Shown: piece after piece, positions 17,022 to 27,741 of the stretch | How the letters are laid out: each line of letters opens with the position of its first letter | Numbering within the stretch: position 1 is the first letter of the stretch | Origin: Saprospiraceae bacterium | Lineage (GTDB): Bacteria > Bacteroidota > Bacteroidia > Chitinophagales > Saprospiraceae | Assembly (NCBI GenBank): GCA_026993525.1 | Contig: JALWSS010000086.1 | Coordinates: 1-64,000 of the forward strand | Length of the DNA stretch: 64,000 nt | Direction: 5' to 3' | Made by a program: the position numbers and the translations under genes | Notes under the pieces: generated by a model | What the model saw: the letters and a program-made list of their open reading frames with translations, nothing else | What the model was told of the DNA's origin: nothing | The model's database searches: none

Positions 17022-18551
17022 ATGAACACGGATTTTTTGAAGAAACTCGGTATCAAAAAGCACAATGCAGGTACCAGCACAGGATTGCAATCTGTGAAGA
17101 GCAGAAAGTACATTCCATCTCACACACCGGTTGACGGAAGCCTGATCGGGAGTGTCAGCCAGACCACGGCTGACCAGTACGACGAGTTGATCGGCAAAGC
17201 CCAGGATGCTTTCAAAGTGTGGCGCATGATTCCCGCTCCTCAGCGCGGGGAGATCGTCAGGCAGTATGGCGAGCAGCTTCGCAAATACAAAGACCCGTTG
17301 GGTCGCCTGGTGAGTTTCGAGATGGGCAAGAGCCTGCAGGAAGGCTGGGGCGAAGTGCAGGAGATGATTGACATCTGTGACTTTGCCGTGGGCCTGAGCC
17401 GCCAGCTTTACGGGCTGACCATGCACAGCGAGCGGCCTCAGCACCGTATGTACGAGCAATGGCACCCACTGGGCATTGTGGGCATCATCAGCGCTTTCAA
17501 CTTTCCGGTGGCCGTGTGGAGCTGGAACGCCATGATTGCCCTGGTATGCGGTGATGTGGTGGTGTGGAAGCCATCGGAAAAAGCACCGCTTTGCAGCGTG
17601 GCCTGCCAGAATCTGTTCCACAAAGTGCTGAAAGACAACGATGTTCCCGAAGGTGTTGTCAACATCATCAATGGCAACTACCGGGTGGGTGAATTTATGA
17701 CCAAAGACCGCCGTGTAGCCCTGGTATCGGCCACGGGCAGCATCCGAATGGGCAAGATCGTCGGTCAGACCGTGGCCGCCCGCCTGGGCCGCAGCCTGTT
17801 GGAACTGGGCGGCAACAACGCCATCATCGTGACCCCCAACGCTGACCTGGATGTGGTGCTGCCGGCAACCGTCTTTGGTGCAGTAGGCACCTGCGGCCAG
17901 CGTTGCACCTCCACCCGCCGGCTCATCATTCATGAAAGCATTTACGACGAAGTGAAAAACAAACTCGTAAATGCCTACAAGCAGTTGCGAATTGGCGACC
18001 CCCTCGATGAGAACAACCACGTGGGCCCGCTCATAGACAAGGACGCAGTGAATACCTACCTGGCCGCGCTCGGAAAAATAACTGCACAAGGCGGAACCTT
18101 TGCCGTGGAAGGGGGCGTGTTGGAGGGCCCCGGTTATGAAAGCGGATGTTATGTGAAACCGTGCATCGCCGAGGCCAAACCGGACATGGACATCGTGCAG
18201 CAGGAGACCTTTGCGCCCATTCTTTACCTCCTCAAATACAAAGACCTCGATGAGGCCATTGCCATCCACAATGGCGTTCCGCAAGGGCTCTCATCCGCCA
18301 TTATGACCCTCAACCTGCGGGAGTCAGAGCGCTTCCTCTCGGCTGCCGGTTCTGACTGTGGCATCGCCAACGTCAACATTGGTACCAGCGGTGCCGAGAT
18401 CGGCGGTGCTTTTGGGGGTGAGAAAGAAACCGGTGGCGGCCGCGAGAGTGGTTCGGATGCCTGGAAGGCCTACATGCGCCGCCAAACAAATACCATTAAC
18501 TGGGGCGACAAAGTGCCGCTGGCTCAAGGCATTAAGTTCGACCTCGGTTAA
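17022..18551 (+). CDS. Aldehyde dehydrogenase, ALDH7/alpha-aminoadipic semialdehyde dehydrogenase-like
   Basis: [55 protein letters not shown]. Confidence 0.9.
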   Translation: MNTDFLKKLGIKKHNAGTSTGLQSVKSRKYIPSHTPVDGSLIGSVSQTTADQYDELIGKAQDAFKVWRMIPAPQRGEIVRQYGEQLRKYKDPLGRLVSFEMGKSLQEGWGEVQEMIDICDFAVGLSRQLYGLTMHSERPQHRMYEQWHPLGIVGIISAFNFPVAVWSWNAMIALVCGDVVVWKPSEKAPLCSVACQNLFHKVLKDNDVPEGVVNIINGNYRVGEFMTKDRRVALVSATGSIRMGKIVGQTVAARLGRSLLELGGNNAIIVTPNADLDVVLPATVFGAVGTCGQRCTSTRRLIIHESIYDEVKNKLVNAYKQLRIGDPLDENNHVGPLIDKDAVNTYLAALGKITAQGGTFAVEGGVLEGPGYESGCYVKPCIAEAKPDMDIVQQETFAPILYLLKYKDLDEAIAIHNGVPQGLSSAIMTLNLRESERFLSAAGSDCGIANVNIGTSGAEIGGAFGGEKETGGGRESGSDAWKAYMRRQTNTINWGDKVPLAQGIKFDLG

Positions 18552-18575
18552 GATATCTTTTTTGAGAAATATGCG

Positions 18576-18609
18576 AAGCCCGGTGAGTGTATGCTTGCCG
18601 GGCTTTTTT
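18576..18609 (+). terminator. Rho-independent terminator after ALDH
   Basis: AAGCCCGGtgagtgtatgcttgCCGGGCTTTTTT. Confidence 0.85.
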
Positions 18610-18682
18610 CTCAGGAGCAGACTTTGGTTAAGCTCCTGAATTGAAAGCCACCCCAGTTCCCTAAATTTCCTACCTTTCGCTG

Positions 18683-21600
18683 GTGCTTTCAAAATTTCGA
18701 TACCAGTTGCTGCTTGCCTGGCTGCTCCTATTGCTGGCCAGGGCCTGGGAGTGTTACTCACAAGCCCCGGTTTTTACGCATTTCAATGAACGGAACGGGC
18801 TTTCACACAACACCATCACGGCGTTGTACCAGGACGAAACCGGCTTTATCTGGGTGGGTACGGCCGAGGGGCTCAACCGTTTCGACGGCAATACCTTCAG
18901 GGTATTCAGGCAGGTGACCGGCGACAGCACCTCGTTGAGCAACAGCTACATCCGCTGCATTTTTGCCGACGGGAGGGGCGGCCTGTGGGTGGGCACCCAA
19001 TCGGGATTGAACCACTACGACCCCCTGACCGAACGCTTCACCAGGTACCTCAACCCCGACACCATTTTGCCGGAGGCGAAAAACTACATCCTGGGTGGCA
19101 CGGTGGACAACAAAGGCCGGGTGTGGTATGGCACCTACGACGGCCTGTTCCGGCTGGCTCCTGAATCCGGGGCGCTCAATCACTGGGGTGGAGACCCCGA
19201 CTCACCGCAGGGCATCAACTCCAATATAGTGTGGGAAGTACTACAAGACGGCGATGGAAATATCTGGGTGGGTACCAGCAATGGCCTGTGCGTCTCGGCC
19301 GATGCCGACGAGCCCTCCTTTTTCAAATATTTTCCGCAAACGGACGCCGAAGGGGCCCTCCGCTCAACCCGTGTTTTTGACCTTGTGGAAAATGAAGATG
19401 GCAGCATCTGGCTGGCCACCCGTGACGGCCCGGCGCTCGCAACCGGTGAAATCCCGGCCCTTCACTTTAAACACTACTTTGCAACAAACGGCTCCTCCGG
19501 CCCTTCGGTAAATTTTATCTGGCGCATGGCTCCTTCGGCAAACGGCGGGCTGCTGTTGGCCACCTATGAGGGGGGGCTGAACGAGATCGCATTTGCCGAA
19601 GGAAATGCCAATCCTGTTTTCAGGCATTTTCGTCACAATGAAAAAAAGCCGGGAAGCCTGGCCAGCGACGAGGTAAATTGCGTGCTGAGCGACCGCAACG
19701 GAATGTGGTGGATCGGCACAGCCGCCGGGCTGAATTTCAAAGACCCCGCCAACACCCGTTTCCAGCTTCTGAGAAACTACCCGGAAGACCCCCTCAGCCT
19801 GCGCATGAGCCACGTTCAGGCACTGCACATTGACCGCTTCGGTGACCTGTGGGTGGGCACCCGGGGTGCCGGGCTGCACCGGCTGAAAGCGGAAAAACTG
19901 GCTGCCGGAATCTATGAGTTCGAAGCCTTTCAGCACGACCCCACCGACCCGCACAGCCTCACCCACAACGACGTTTTCGGCATTTCTGAAGACAGGCATG
20001 GCTACCTGTGGGTAACGACCTACAACGGGGTCAATTACGTGAAACTGCCTTTCTCTGGGGCGCCCCGTTTTCAGCACTTCACCACAGCGGATGGCCTGGC
20101 GCACAAATACGTCAACCAGGTCTTTCAGCGCCAAAACGGCGATTACTGGGTGGCCACTTACGGGCGAATGAACCTCTTGCGTTTTCACCCGGCACAGCCG
20201 GGCAACATGGAACTGAATGTGTACGACATGGACCTCGGGCGGAGCGATGCCCTGGTGAACTCCTCCACCCACTCGGTGGTGGAAGACCGCTTCGGGCAGC
20301 TCTGGACCGGCACTTTCAACGGCATCAGCAAACTGTTGTCGGAACGGGGCCCGGGAACTTTTGAAAATTACCTGCACAAGCCCGGCGATCCCCGGAGCCT
20401 CAGCAACAACTACGTGAGCCAGCTGTTTTGCGACAGCAAAGGGCGGCTCTGGGCCGCCACCAACTCGGGCCTCGATTTTCTGGAACAGACCTCGGCTTCT
20501 GCTCCGGTGCGTTTCCTCCGCTTCGGAATGGCGCAGGGTTTTCCGGGCGAGGCGGTGCAAAGCGTGGTGGAAGACAAGGCCGGAAAGCTGTGGCTGAGCA
20601 CCACTGGAGGGCTGGTTTGTTTTGACCCTGAAGCTGCACTGAAAGGCAAGCCTGCCGTTTTGGCCGTTTTTGACTACCGGGACGGCCTGCAGGGCAACCA
20701 GTTCAGTGAACGGGCAGCGGTGCTGAACCCGCAGAGTGGCGAGCTCTTTTTTGGAGGTGCCAAGGGGCTCAACATCTTCCGGCCGGATTCCATGTGGCAA
20801 AACCCCCACGTTCCCAAAGTGGTGTTTACGGGTTTTCAGTTGTTCAATGAAACCGTATTGCCCGGAACGGGCGAAGGAAATCCACTGGACAGCGCCATTT
20901 CCAGGTTGCGCTACATCACGCTGAATCATCGTCAGAATGTCTTTGGGTTCACCTTTGCTGCACTCAGCTATTCGCAACCGGAAAAAAACCAGTACGCCTT
21001 TCGCATGCTGGGCTTTGATGACAACTGGCGCTACCTGGGCAATGAACACAGCGTGGCCTTCACCAACCTCTCTGCGGGAAATTACCGCCTGGAGGTGAAA
21101 GCCGCCAACAGCGCCGGGTTGTGGAACGAAGAACCGGTCTGGCTGGACATCACCATCCTGCCGCCACCCTGGCTGACCTGGTGGGCAAAGCTTTTGTATG
21201 CCCTGCTGCTTTCGGGAATGCTGTACGGCTTTTACCGCTTCCGGCTGGCACGGCGCATCCGGCTGGTGGAAGAACAGGCCCGGCTGGAGCAGGCCCGGCT
21301 GGAAGAGCGGGAAGCCCTGCGCCGCCAAAACGCCGCCGACTTCCACGACGAACTGGGGCACCGGCTCACCAAAGTTTCCCTCTACCTGGAGTTGGCCGAA
21401 AGGCAGAAGGAAAACACCTCCCTGTTCACCGCTTACCTCGAAAAGATCAAAAAGCAAACGGTGGGCTTGTCGGCCGGCATCAGGGACCTCATCTGGACCC
21501 TGGACCCGGAATCGGACAACCTGTTCGACTGCATGGTGCGCCTGCAGGAGTTCGGCGAAAACCTGTTTGACGGAACGGAAACGGAGTTCCGGTGCCACGG

Positions 21601-21925
21601 CATTGACGAAACGCACCAGCGCCTGATGCTGGCCCCCAATCTGCGCAAACACCTGCTGCTGATCTTCAAAGAAGCCATGAACAACACGCTGAAATACGCC
21701 GATGCCTCGCAATGCACGTTGTCGCTGTCACTGAGCACCACCGAAATGACGTTCAGCGTTTCCGACAACGGAATGGGATTCGAACCGGAAGGAATGGCAC
21801 AAGGCTACGGCCTCGGCAACATGCGGTCGAGGGCGGAAAAAATAGGCGGAATCCTTCACATTAACAGCCGGCCCGGGCAGGGAACCACGGTGCGCCTCCG
21901 GATGCAAATGCCCCGGATGGGGTAG
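18683..21925 (+). CDS. Two-component regulator propeller histidine kinase (GTG start)
   Basis: Repeated D..G.IWVGT..GL propeller blades, Y_Y_Y domain, HisKA_3-like ([12 protein letters not shown]) and HATPase_c (DNGMGF..GYGLGNM). Confidence 0.9.
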   Translation: MLSKFRYQLLLAWLLLLLARAWECYSQAPVFTHFNERNGLSHNTITALYQDETGFIWVGTAEGLNRFDGNTFRVFRQVTGDSTSLSNSYIRCIFADGRGGLWVGTQSGLNHYDPLTERFTRYLNPDTILPEAKNYILGGTVDNKGRVWYGTYDGLFRLAPESGALNHWGGDPDSPQGINSNIVWEVLQDGDGNIWVGTSNGLCVSADADEPSFFKYFPQTDAEGALRSTRVFDLVENEDGSIWLATRDGPALATGEIPALHFKHYFATNGSSGPSVNFIWRMAPSANGGLLLATYEGGLNEIAFAEGNANPVFRHFRHNEKKPGSLASDEVNCVLSDRNGMWWIGTAAGLNFKDPANTRFQLLRNYPEDPLSLRMSHVQALHIDRFGDLWVGTRGAGLHRLKAEKLAAGIYEFEAFQHDPTDPHSLTHNDVFGISEDRHGYLWVTTYNGVNYVKLPFSGAPRFQHFTTADGLAHKYVNQVFQRQNGDYWVATYGRMNLLRFHPAQPGNMELNVYDMDLGRSDALVNSSTHSVVEDRFGQLWTGTFNGISKLLSERGPGTFENYLHKPGDPRSLSNNYVSQLFCDSKGRLWAATNSGLDFLEQTSASAPVRFLRFGMAQGFPGEAVQSVVEDKAGKLWLSTTGGLVCFDPEAALKGKPAVLAVFDYRDGLQGNQFSERAAVLNPQSGELFFGGAKGLNIFRPDSMWQNPHVPKVVFTGFQLFNETVLPGTGEGNPLDSAISRLRYITLNHRQNVFGFTFAALSYSQPEKNQYAFRMLGFDDNWRYLGNEHSVAFTNLSAGNYRLEVKAANSAGLWNEEPVWLDITILPPPWLTWWAKLLYALLLSGMLYGFYRFRLARRIRLVEEQARLEQARLEEREALRRQNAADFHDELGHRLTKVSLYLELAERQKENTSLFTAYLEKIKKQTVGLSAGIRDLIWTLDPESDNLFDCMVRLQEFGENLFDGTETEFRCHGIDETHQRLMLAPNLRKHLLLIFKEAMNNTLKYADASQCTLSLSLSTTEMTFSVSDNGMGFEPEGMAQGYGLGNMRSRAEKIGGILHINSRPGQGTTVRLRMQMPRMG

Positions 21926-21981
21926 AATTTGCCGAAGGAAAACCCCTTAGCTTGGGGCAATCTTTTACGAAGACCATCAAA

Positions 21982-22611
21982 ATGATCCATCAAAACATAC
22001 ACGTAGCCGTCGTTGAAGACGACCCTGAGATCAGGCAAACCCTGGCCCTCATCATTGACGGTACGGCCGGCTTCTGGTGCAAGCTCACTTTCGAAAACGG
22101 CAAGGAAGCCTTGAAGCCCCTTCAGGAAAATTATGTGGATGTGGTGCTGATGGACATCGAAATGCCGGTGATGAACGGCATCGAGTGCGTGCGCAGGCTC
22201 AAGCCCCTGAAACCAGAGGTGGATTTCATCATGCTCAGCATCCGGCAGGACGACGAGGCGGTGTTCCGGTCCATCTGCGCCGGGGCCTCAGGCTACCTGC
22301 TGAAGGACACCCCCCCCGCCGATTTGCTGGAGGCCATCCGGGAGGTGAAGGCCGGCGGAGCACCCATGAGTGCCAGCATCGCCCGAAAGGTCGTCCAGTC
22401 CTTCCACCATTTGAAAGCCTCGCCACTCAGCCCCCGGGAGACCGAGATTCTCGGCCTGCTGTCACAAGGCATGAACTACAAAAGCGTGGCAAAAACGCTC
22501 TTCCTCAGCCCCCATACCGTTAAAACCCACATCAAGAACATTTACGAAAAACTGCACGTGAACTCCCGTGCCGAGGCCGTGCGCAAAGGCATCGAGGACA
22601 AACTCATTTGA
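21982..22611 (+). CDS. LuxR/NarL-family response regulator
   Basis: VAVVEDDPEIRQ, VVLMDIEMPVMNG, LSPRETEILGLLSQGMNYKSVAKTLFLSPHTVKTHIKNIYEKL. Confidence 0.9.
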   Translation: MIHQNIHVAVVEDDPEIRQTLALIIDGTAGFWCKLTFENGKEALKPLQENYVDVVLMDIEMPVMNGIECVRRLKPLKPEVDFIMLSIRQDDEAVFRSICAGASGYLLKDTPPADLLEAIREVKAGGAPMSASIARKVVQSFHHLKASPLSPRETEILGLLSQGMNYKSVAKTLFLSPHTVKTHIKNIYEKLHVNSRAEAVRKGIEDKLI

Positions 22612-22689
22612 GTGCAATTACCCCATCTGAGCGATTTACCCGCCTTTCCTGTGGCGATAGCTTTGCCGGCAAATTCAACCGCTATCGTC

Positions 22690-23685
22690 ATGAAAAAGCT
22701 GAGCATCCTCTTTTTACTTTTGTTTTTCTTCGCTGGCGCAATGCAGGCGCAAACCCGGGCCAAAAAGAAATCCGATGATTTCATTCCCGGCGACAAGATT
22801 ATCTTTATAGACAGCCTCAAATCCGAGCTGTTGGGAGAGTTTCCCTCCCGCTGGGACCTCAAAAGCGGCACCGTGGAAACCATGGAAATGGATGGCCACG
22901 GCGTCATCGGTTTTGTGTCCTCACAATCGGTCATCACCCCATTGATGAACAAGGAAAACTGGCTGCCGGAAATTTTCACGGTGGAGTTTGATGTGTATTT
23001 CCACAACCGGGGCAACGAGGCCTATACCCTGATGTTTGACAACAGGAAAATGGATGTGGTCATCCGCAATTCGGCCATCAAGTTTCAGGGCACACTGACC
23101 CGCTCTGACAAGCGGGAGAAACCCAAAGAGGGCTGGCAGCACGTGTCCGTTTCTTTCAACCAGCGTGCCTATAAGGTGTACCTGAACGGCGAAAAGCTGC
23201 TCAATGTACCCGCCATCTCGCCCCGGCCCATGCGGCTGATGATCAAAGCCCTCAGCCACAACACCCGCTACGACAAATACGCCCTGGTGGCCAACGTGCG
23301 CATTGCCGAAGGTGGGGTGCCCCTTTATGACCGCCTGATAACCAACGGCCGTTTTGTCACCAACGACATTCTTTTCGACTACAACCAGGCCAGCCTCCGG
23401 CCTTCTTCCCGGTCGGTAATAGAGGAAGTGATTGGAATGATGAAGGCCCACCCTGAAGTGAAAATCCGAATCGAAGGCCACACCGACAGCGACGGCGCTG
23501 CCGATTACAACCTGGCCCTGTCAGAAAAGCGGGCTGCCGCCGTAAAAGCCGCCATCGTGGATGCCGGCATCAATGCCGGACGGCTGAACGCTATCGGCTA
23601 CGGAGAGGAAAAGCCCATCATGCCCAACCACAGCCCCGAAGCCAAAGCCGCCAACCGAAGAGTGGAATTTGTACTTGTGCACTAG
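22690..23685 (+). CDS. OmpA family protein with concanavalin-like N-terminal region
   Basis: Signal peptide MKKLSILFLLLFFFAGAMQAQ; C-term IRIEGHTDSDGAADYNLALSEKRA...RRVEFVLV. Confidence 0.85.
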   Translation: MKKLSILFLLLFFFAGAMQAQTRAKKKSDDFIPGDKIIFIDSLKSELLGEFPSRWDLKSGTVETMEMDGHGVIGFVSSQSVITPLMNKENWLPEIFTVEFDVYFHNRGNEAYTLMFDNRKMDVVIRNSAIKFQGTLTRSDKREKPKEGWQHVSVSFNQRAYKVYLNGEKLLNVPAISPRPMRLMIKALSHNTRYDKYALVANVRIAEGGVPLYDRLITNGRFVTNDILFDYNQASLRPSSRSVIEEVIGMMKAHPEVKIRIEGHTDSDGAADYNLALSEKRAAAVKAAIVDAGINAGRLNAIGYGEEKPIMPNHSPEAKAANRRVEFVLVH

Positions 23686-23692
23686 GTTGAGA

Positions 23693-23826
23693 GAGGTTTA
23701 GAGGCTGCCTGCTCGAATGCGAAATACTGCTCAATTTTTTCTGATACCGGATGAATACTCATGATGTTTTACCAGAACTTGTTATCCAGGCAACCCCTCT
23801 AACCCCCTCTAAACCCCTCTAAACCA
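23693..23826 (+). repeat. Inverted pair of GAGAGGTTTAGAGG / CCTCTAAACC short arrays in intergenic region
   Basis: ggttgagagaggtttagagg at 5' side; aacccctctaaccccctctaaacccctctaaacc at 3' side. Confidence 0.75.
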
Positions 23827-23861
23827 ACCAACCAACATTCATAACCAACAACCTAACAACA

Positions 23862-24311
23862 ATGAAAAAGCTAATCCCGGGCCTGCTGGCCCTTGCAACA
23901 CTTATGTTCTTCGCCTGCAACAACGACGACGATGGCGGTACCCTGCCGACTTCAGACTGCAACATCAGCTGCAAAGTGAACGGCGACCTCATCCAGGTGG
24001 ACCCCGCCAGCAGCTGTATCTTGCTGGACAGCACCCTCAACATCGGCCTCTTAGGTACGGATGCCATCATGCTGCAGGTGAACAAGCTCTCCCAACCCGG
24101 TACTTACGACCTCTCTGAAGTTACCAATTCCGCCTTCGTAAACCTCCCCGACGGTACCCAGATAGGTGCCCTCAGTGGCAGCATCGTGATCACCCAACTG
24201 AGCAGCAACAAGGCCAAAGGGACCTTCAGCGGCTCCTTTTACGACCTCACCGACCTGATGCAAACCCCCAACTACACCGTTACCGACGGGAGTTTTGAGG
24301 CGAGCTTTTGA
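23862..24311 (+). CDS. Small hypothetical lipoprotein
   Basis: MKKLIPGLLALATLMFFACNNDDDGG lipobox; 3' end duplicated at 26230-26582. Confidence 0.75.
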   Translation: MKKLIPGLLALATLMFFACNNDDDGGTLPTSDCNISCKVNGDLIQVDPASSCILLDSTLNIGLLGTDAIMLQVNKLSQPGTYDLSEVTNSAFVNLPDGTQIGALSGSIVITQLSSNKAKGTFSGSFYDLTDLMQTPNYTVTDGSFEASF

Positions 24312-24376
24312 GGGGACAGAATCAAGGATTCAGTGAACGGGAACACCCTCTGCCTGGAGCGGGGGTGTTTTTTTGG
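24024..24376 (+). repeat. Direct duplication, left copy
   Basis: Near-identical to 26230-26582, including CDS 3' end and terminator. Confidence 0.9.
24342..24373 (+). terminator. Terminator hairpin of lipoprotein gene
   Basis: AACACCCtctgcctggagcgGGGGTGTTTTTTT. Confidence 0.7.
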
Positions 24377-24436
24377 TTATTGCCGGAATCGTTCAAGCCC
24401 CCAACTGCTCAAGACAATTATGTTTTGTAGTGAAAT

Positions 24437-24535
24437 TGTCAGGTTAAAGCTGACCTTTTTACTATGAAAGGTGATTTGTGTAGATTGTTTTCGTATCATT
24501 GCTGTCAGGTTAAAGCTGACTTTTTTACTATGAAA
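24437..24535 (+). promoter_or_regulatory. Two direct 33-bp repeats each with an inverted repeat upstream of abiEi (putative autoregulatory operators)
   Basis: TGTCAGGTTAAAGCTGAC-TTTTTACTATGAAA at 24437-24469 and 24503-24535; GTCAG-GTTAAAG-CTGAC palindromes, 66 bp centre to centre. Confidence 0.7.
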
Positions 24536-25351
24536 AATAAGTTGATCTCTACACAATCCAACAAGATTTTGGCTCATTTCAATCAAATAGGCAAGAATTG
24601 CTTTAATTATTCAGAAGCAAAATTGGCATTGCCGGACTCAAGCGAAAGTGCTTTGAAAGAGCTGATGAGCGATATGGTTAGAAGAGGGCTTTTAATGAGA
24701 TTGAAGAAAGGCTTGTATTACATCATACCCTATGACCAGGAAGCGAGTTCCTTTATGCCTGATTGGCATTTATTGGCGGAGCATTTGACCAAAGGAACAG
24801 ACCACTACATAGGTTATTACTCAGCCATGCAAATTCACCACCTGATAACTCAGCCGTCTTTAAAGGAACAAATTGTTGTTGCAAAACAGATCCGGCCTTC
24901 CACTTTAAAAATAAAAGATGTTACCTTTCAATTTATTTATCACAATGCCAACCACTTCTTTGGAGCTAAAAAAATGTGGATAGATAGCTTTAATAAAGTA
25001 ATGTGTTCAGACCTGGAAAAAACATTTATTGACTGTCTGTTCAGGCCTCATTATGCTGGCGGGATAGTTGAAATTTCCAGGGCCATTTACGCATCAAAAG
25101 ACAGGATTAATTACGATAAGCTTTTTGAATACACGTTAAAATTCAAGTCGCAAGCTGTAATAAAGCGATTGGGCTTCCTCCTTGAAATACTTGAAATAGA
25201 TTCTGGAATTTCGGAAAAACTGCGGAAGGTCAAATCATCATCATACGTTCTTCTGGATACAGAGCTTCCGGTATCTGGAAAGGTGGTCAGTCGCTGGAGC
25301 ATTCAGCAAAATTTGGAAACTGATACCATTGTGTCTGCCATTTACACATGA
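24530..25351 (+). CDS. abiEi: AbiEi-like type IV antitoxin / transcriptional regulator
   Basis: MKNKLISTQSNKILAHF...LKKGLYYIIPYDQEA...YIGYYSAMQIHHLITQP pattern. The start is taken at the ATG after the second operator repeat. Confidence 0.75.
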   Translation: MKNKLISTQSNKILAHFNQIGKNCFNYSEAKLALPDSSESALKELMSDMVRRGLLMRLKKGLYYIIPYDQEASSFMPDWHLLAEHLTKGTDHYIGYYSAMQIHHLITQPSLKEQIVVAKQIRPSTLKIKDVTFQFIYHNANHFFGAKKMWIDSFNKVMCSDLEKTFIDCLFRPHYAGGIVEISRAIYASKDRINYDKLFEYTLKFKSQAVIKRLGFLLEILEIDSGISEKLRKVKSSSYVLLDTELPVSGKVVSRWSIQQNLETDTIVSAIYT

Positions 25352-26151
25352 TAAAGCCTGGAGAAATACAAAACAAAGCACGTGCAGTGGGTGTACGTGA
25401 CCAACAGATTGAGAAAGACTATGTACTTTCATGGATTTTACAGGGTATTGCTCGGCACGAGCAACTTTCAGTGAGCATCGTATTTAATGGTGGAACCGTT
25501 CTAAAGAAAGTGTATTTCCAAAATTATCGCTATTCGGAAGACCTTGACTTCACCTTGCTCAACAATGAAATTTCAAACGAGCAAATATTGGAATGGTTTG
25601 AAGAAGTATTTGAATTCGTAAAGGAGGAAGCCAACATCCCTCTGGAAATAATAGACAACAATGAACACAGTGATGGTGGCATAAATTTTTACATTGGCTA
25701 TGTCGGACCCCTTGGTGGATTAGGTGCCAACAAAAAAGTAAAGGTTGATGTTTCCAGAACCGAATCGCTGGCTTTCGAGCCGGTTAGTAAAAGTGCATTT
25801 TTGGATTATTCAGATCAGGAAGAACACGAACTCCTATGCTATTCACTGGAGGAAGTCCTGGTTGAAAAATTGAGATCTGTGATGCAAAGAATGCAGGCTC
25901 GTGATCTTTACGACATTTGGTACCTTCTTGAAATATGCGAAATAGACATTGATTTTTACGCAGGGGAGTTTCGAACGAAATGTATAAATAAAGGACTCAA
26001 TCCGGGTGAATTTCACCATAAACTTGAACAGCGGCTGCCGCAATACAAAGGACGATGGCAAACTTCCATGTCAGATCAGATCCAGGACCTGCCAGACTTC
26101 GATGAAGTACTGAGAAAAGTGATGCGGCGCTTAAGAAGATTGGAATTGTGA
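25348..26151 (+). CDS. abiEii: AbiEii-like nucleotidyltransferase toxin
   Basis: EKDYVLSWILQGI...VFNGGTVLKKVYF..YRYSEDLDFTLL (NTase GG..K and SxDLDF); ATGA overlap with abiEi. Confidence 0.85.
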   Translation: MIKPGEIQNKARAVGVRDQQIEKDYVLSWILQGIARHEQLSVSIVFNGGTVLKKVYFQNYRYSEDLDFTLLNNEISNEQILEWFEEVFEFVKEEANIPLEIIDNNEHSDGGINFYIGYVGPLGGLGANKKVKVDVSRTESLAFEPVSKSAFLDYSDQEEHELLCYSLEEVLVEKLRSVMQRMQARDLYDIWYLLEICEIDIDFYAGEFRTKCINKGLNPGEFHHKLEQRLPQYKGRWQTSMSDQIQDLPDFDEVLRKVMRRLRRLEL

Positions 26152-26214
26152 CTTCTTGTCAATTAGAAGATTACTCATTCTGAGCGGCCTGGTTTATGGG
26201 AAGGAACGGTTGAT

Positions 26215-26517
26215 GTGGTTGCCTCTTTCCTGGATAGCACCCCCAACATCGGCCTTTTAGGTACGGATGCCATCATGCTGCAGGTGAACAAGCTCTCCCA
26301 ACCCGGTACTTACGACCTCTCTGAAGTTACCAATTCCGCCTTCGTAAACCTCCCCGACGGTACCCAGATAGGCGCCCTCACTGGCAGCATCGTGATCACC
26401 CAACTGAGCAGCAACAAGGCCAAAGGAACCTTCAGCGGCTCCTTTTACGACCTCACCGACCTGATGCAAACCCCCAACTACACTGTGACTGAGGGGAGTT
26501 TTGAGGCGAGTTTTTGA
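26215..26517 (+). pseudogene. Truncated duplicate of the lipoprotein 23862-24311
   Basis: MVASFLDSTPNIGLLGTDAIMLQVNKLSQPG... nearly identical to residues ~55-149 of the upstream gene; lacks signal peptide. Confidence 0.85.
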
Positions 26518-26582
26518 GGGGACAGAATCAAGGATTCAATGAGAGCAGGGACACCTTATGCGAGAGCTGGGGGTGTTTTTGG
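26230..26582 (+). repeat. Direct duplication, right copy
   Basis: See 24024-24376. Confidence 0.9.
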
Positions 26583-26707
26583 GGTTGCAATTGTATCTTG
26601 AAATTTTTGGGAGAATGGATAGGGTAATGTGAGTTGGTTTTTATCTTCGCAAGTCAGACTCATGAAATGTTCAATGGAAGATAGATAAAGTTTCAGAAGT
26701 ATAATTA

Positions 26708-27547
26708 ATGAACTCTGATTGGTCGATAAGGGAAATTGATTTAATAATATCAGATTATTTCCGAATGCTGAGTTTGGAAATAAATGGGATTCCATTTAAT
26801 AAATCAGAATTTAGGAAAAAATTGCTACCCCACTTAAATAATCGCAGTGAGGCGTCAATTGAATATAAACACCAAAATATTAGTGCAGTTTTGTTAAAAT
26901 ACAAGATGCCTTATATTGTTGGTTATAAGCCCAGGTTAAACTATCAAGCACTTTTAGAAGAAAGGGTTGTAGATTTTTTGATGAGTGATAAAGGGTTGAT
27001 TGGATTGTTTGATGTATTTACAAGTGAAGGAGTGATAAGAGAGCCTAGAAAAGTTGACTTTTCAACGTTGCTTGTAGAAGCGCCAAAAAATATGATAATT
27101 AAAGAACCTAATGTAGAGTATGAAGTTAAATTGAAGACTCCAAATTATATTGAAATTGAACAGAATAATCGAAAGTTGGGAGAGTTAGGTGAGGAGTTAG
27201 TGATTGAATATGAGCGATGGCGACTAATAGATATAGGGAGAGAGTCTTATGCGGAACAAGTTGAGTGGGTATCTAAGGATTTGGGCGATGGGGCAGGTTT
27301 TGATGTTCTTTCTAAGAATAAAGACGGGAGTGATAGGTATATTGAAGTTAAGACAACCAAGTTGGGCGAGTTGACACCTTTTTATTTTTCAAAAAATGAA
27401 TTAAAATTTAGTCGTAAGAAATCGACAAGATATTTTTTGTATAGGGTGTTTAGGTTCAATCAACATCCAAATGTTTTTATAAAAAATGGTAGTTTTGATG
27501 AGGTTTGCACTTATGAGCCTGTCAGTTTTATAGGTATAATAAGGTGA
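26708..27547 (+). CDS. DUF3883 domain protein (PD-(D/E)XK-like nuclease fold likely)
   Basis: SIEYKHQNISAVLLKYKMPYIVGYKPRLNYQ N-term; C-term KLGELGEELVIEYER...GAGFDVLSKNKDGSDRYIEVKTTK. Confidence 0.7.
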   Translation: MNSDWSIREIDLIISDYFRMLSLEINGIPFNKSEFRKKLLPHLNNRSEASIEYKHQNISAVLLKYKMPYIVGYKPRLNYQALLEERVVDFLMSDKGLIGLFDVFTSEGVIREPRKVDFSTLLVEAPKNMIIKEPNVEYEVKLKTPNYIEIEQNNRKLGELGEELVIEYERWRLIDIGRESYAEQVEWVSKDLGDGAGFDVLSKNKDGSDRYIEVKTTKLGELTPFYFSKNELKFSRKKSTRYFLYRVFRFNQHPNVFIKNGSFDEVCTYEPVSFIGIIR

Positions 27548-27741
27548 TTAATGTAAAAAAATCAAGGCGTTTAGTGTTCTATTAGTCTGTTTGATAAAGT
27601 TGTAAAAGCCAATTTCAGTTCGTTTTCACCGCTAATCCTATTTTCAACTCACTACCAAAAAAAACTTTCAAATCCGCACCAGCCCGTCGCAAGCATACAG
27701 CCCATCGTCACTTACTGACCTGATGCAATTTTCCAATTCCT

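Noticed and set aside
16980-18284. 434-aa minus-strand ORF opposite ALDH
   Set aside because: Antisense shadow ORF of a strongly supported aldehyde dehydrogenase.
19364-21712. 782-aa minus-strand ORF opposite the histidine kinase
   Set aside because: Antisense shadow of a well-supported propeller kinase; low-complexity V/H/Q-rich translation without motifs, as expected in GC-rich coding DNA.
24464-24529. 22-residue N-terminal extension of AbiEi (MKGDLCRLFSYHCCQVKADFFT)
   Set aside because: Encoded by the operator repeat region; the second ATG (24530) gives a normal AbiEi start.
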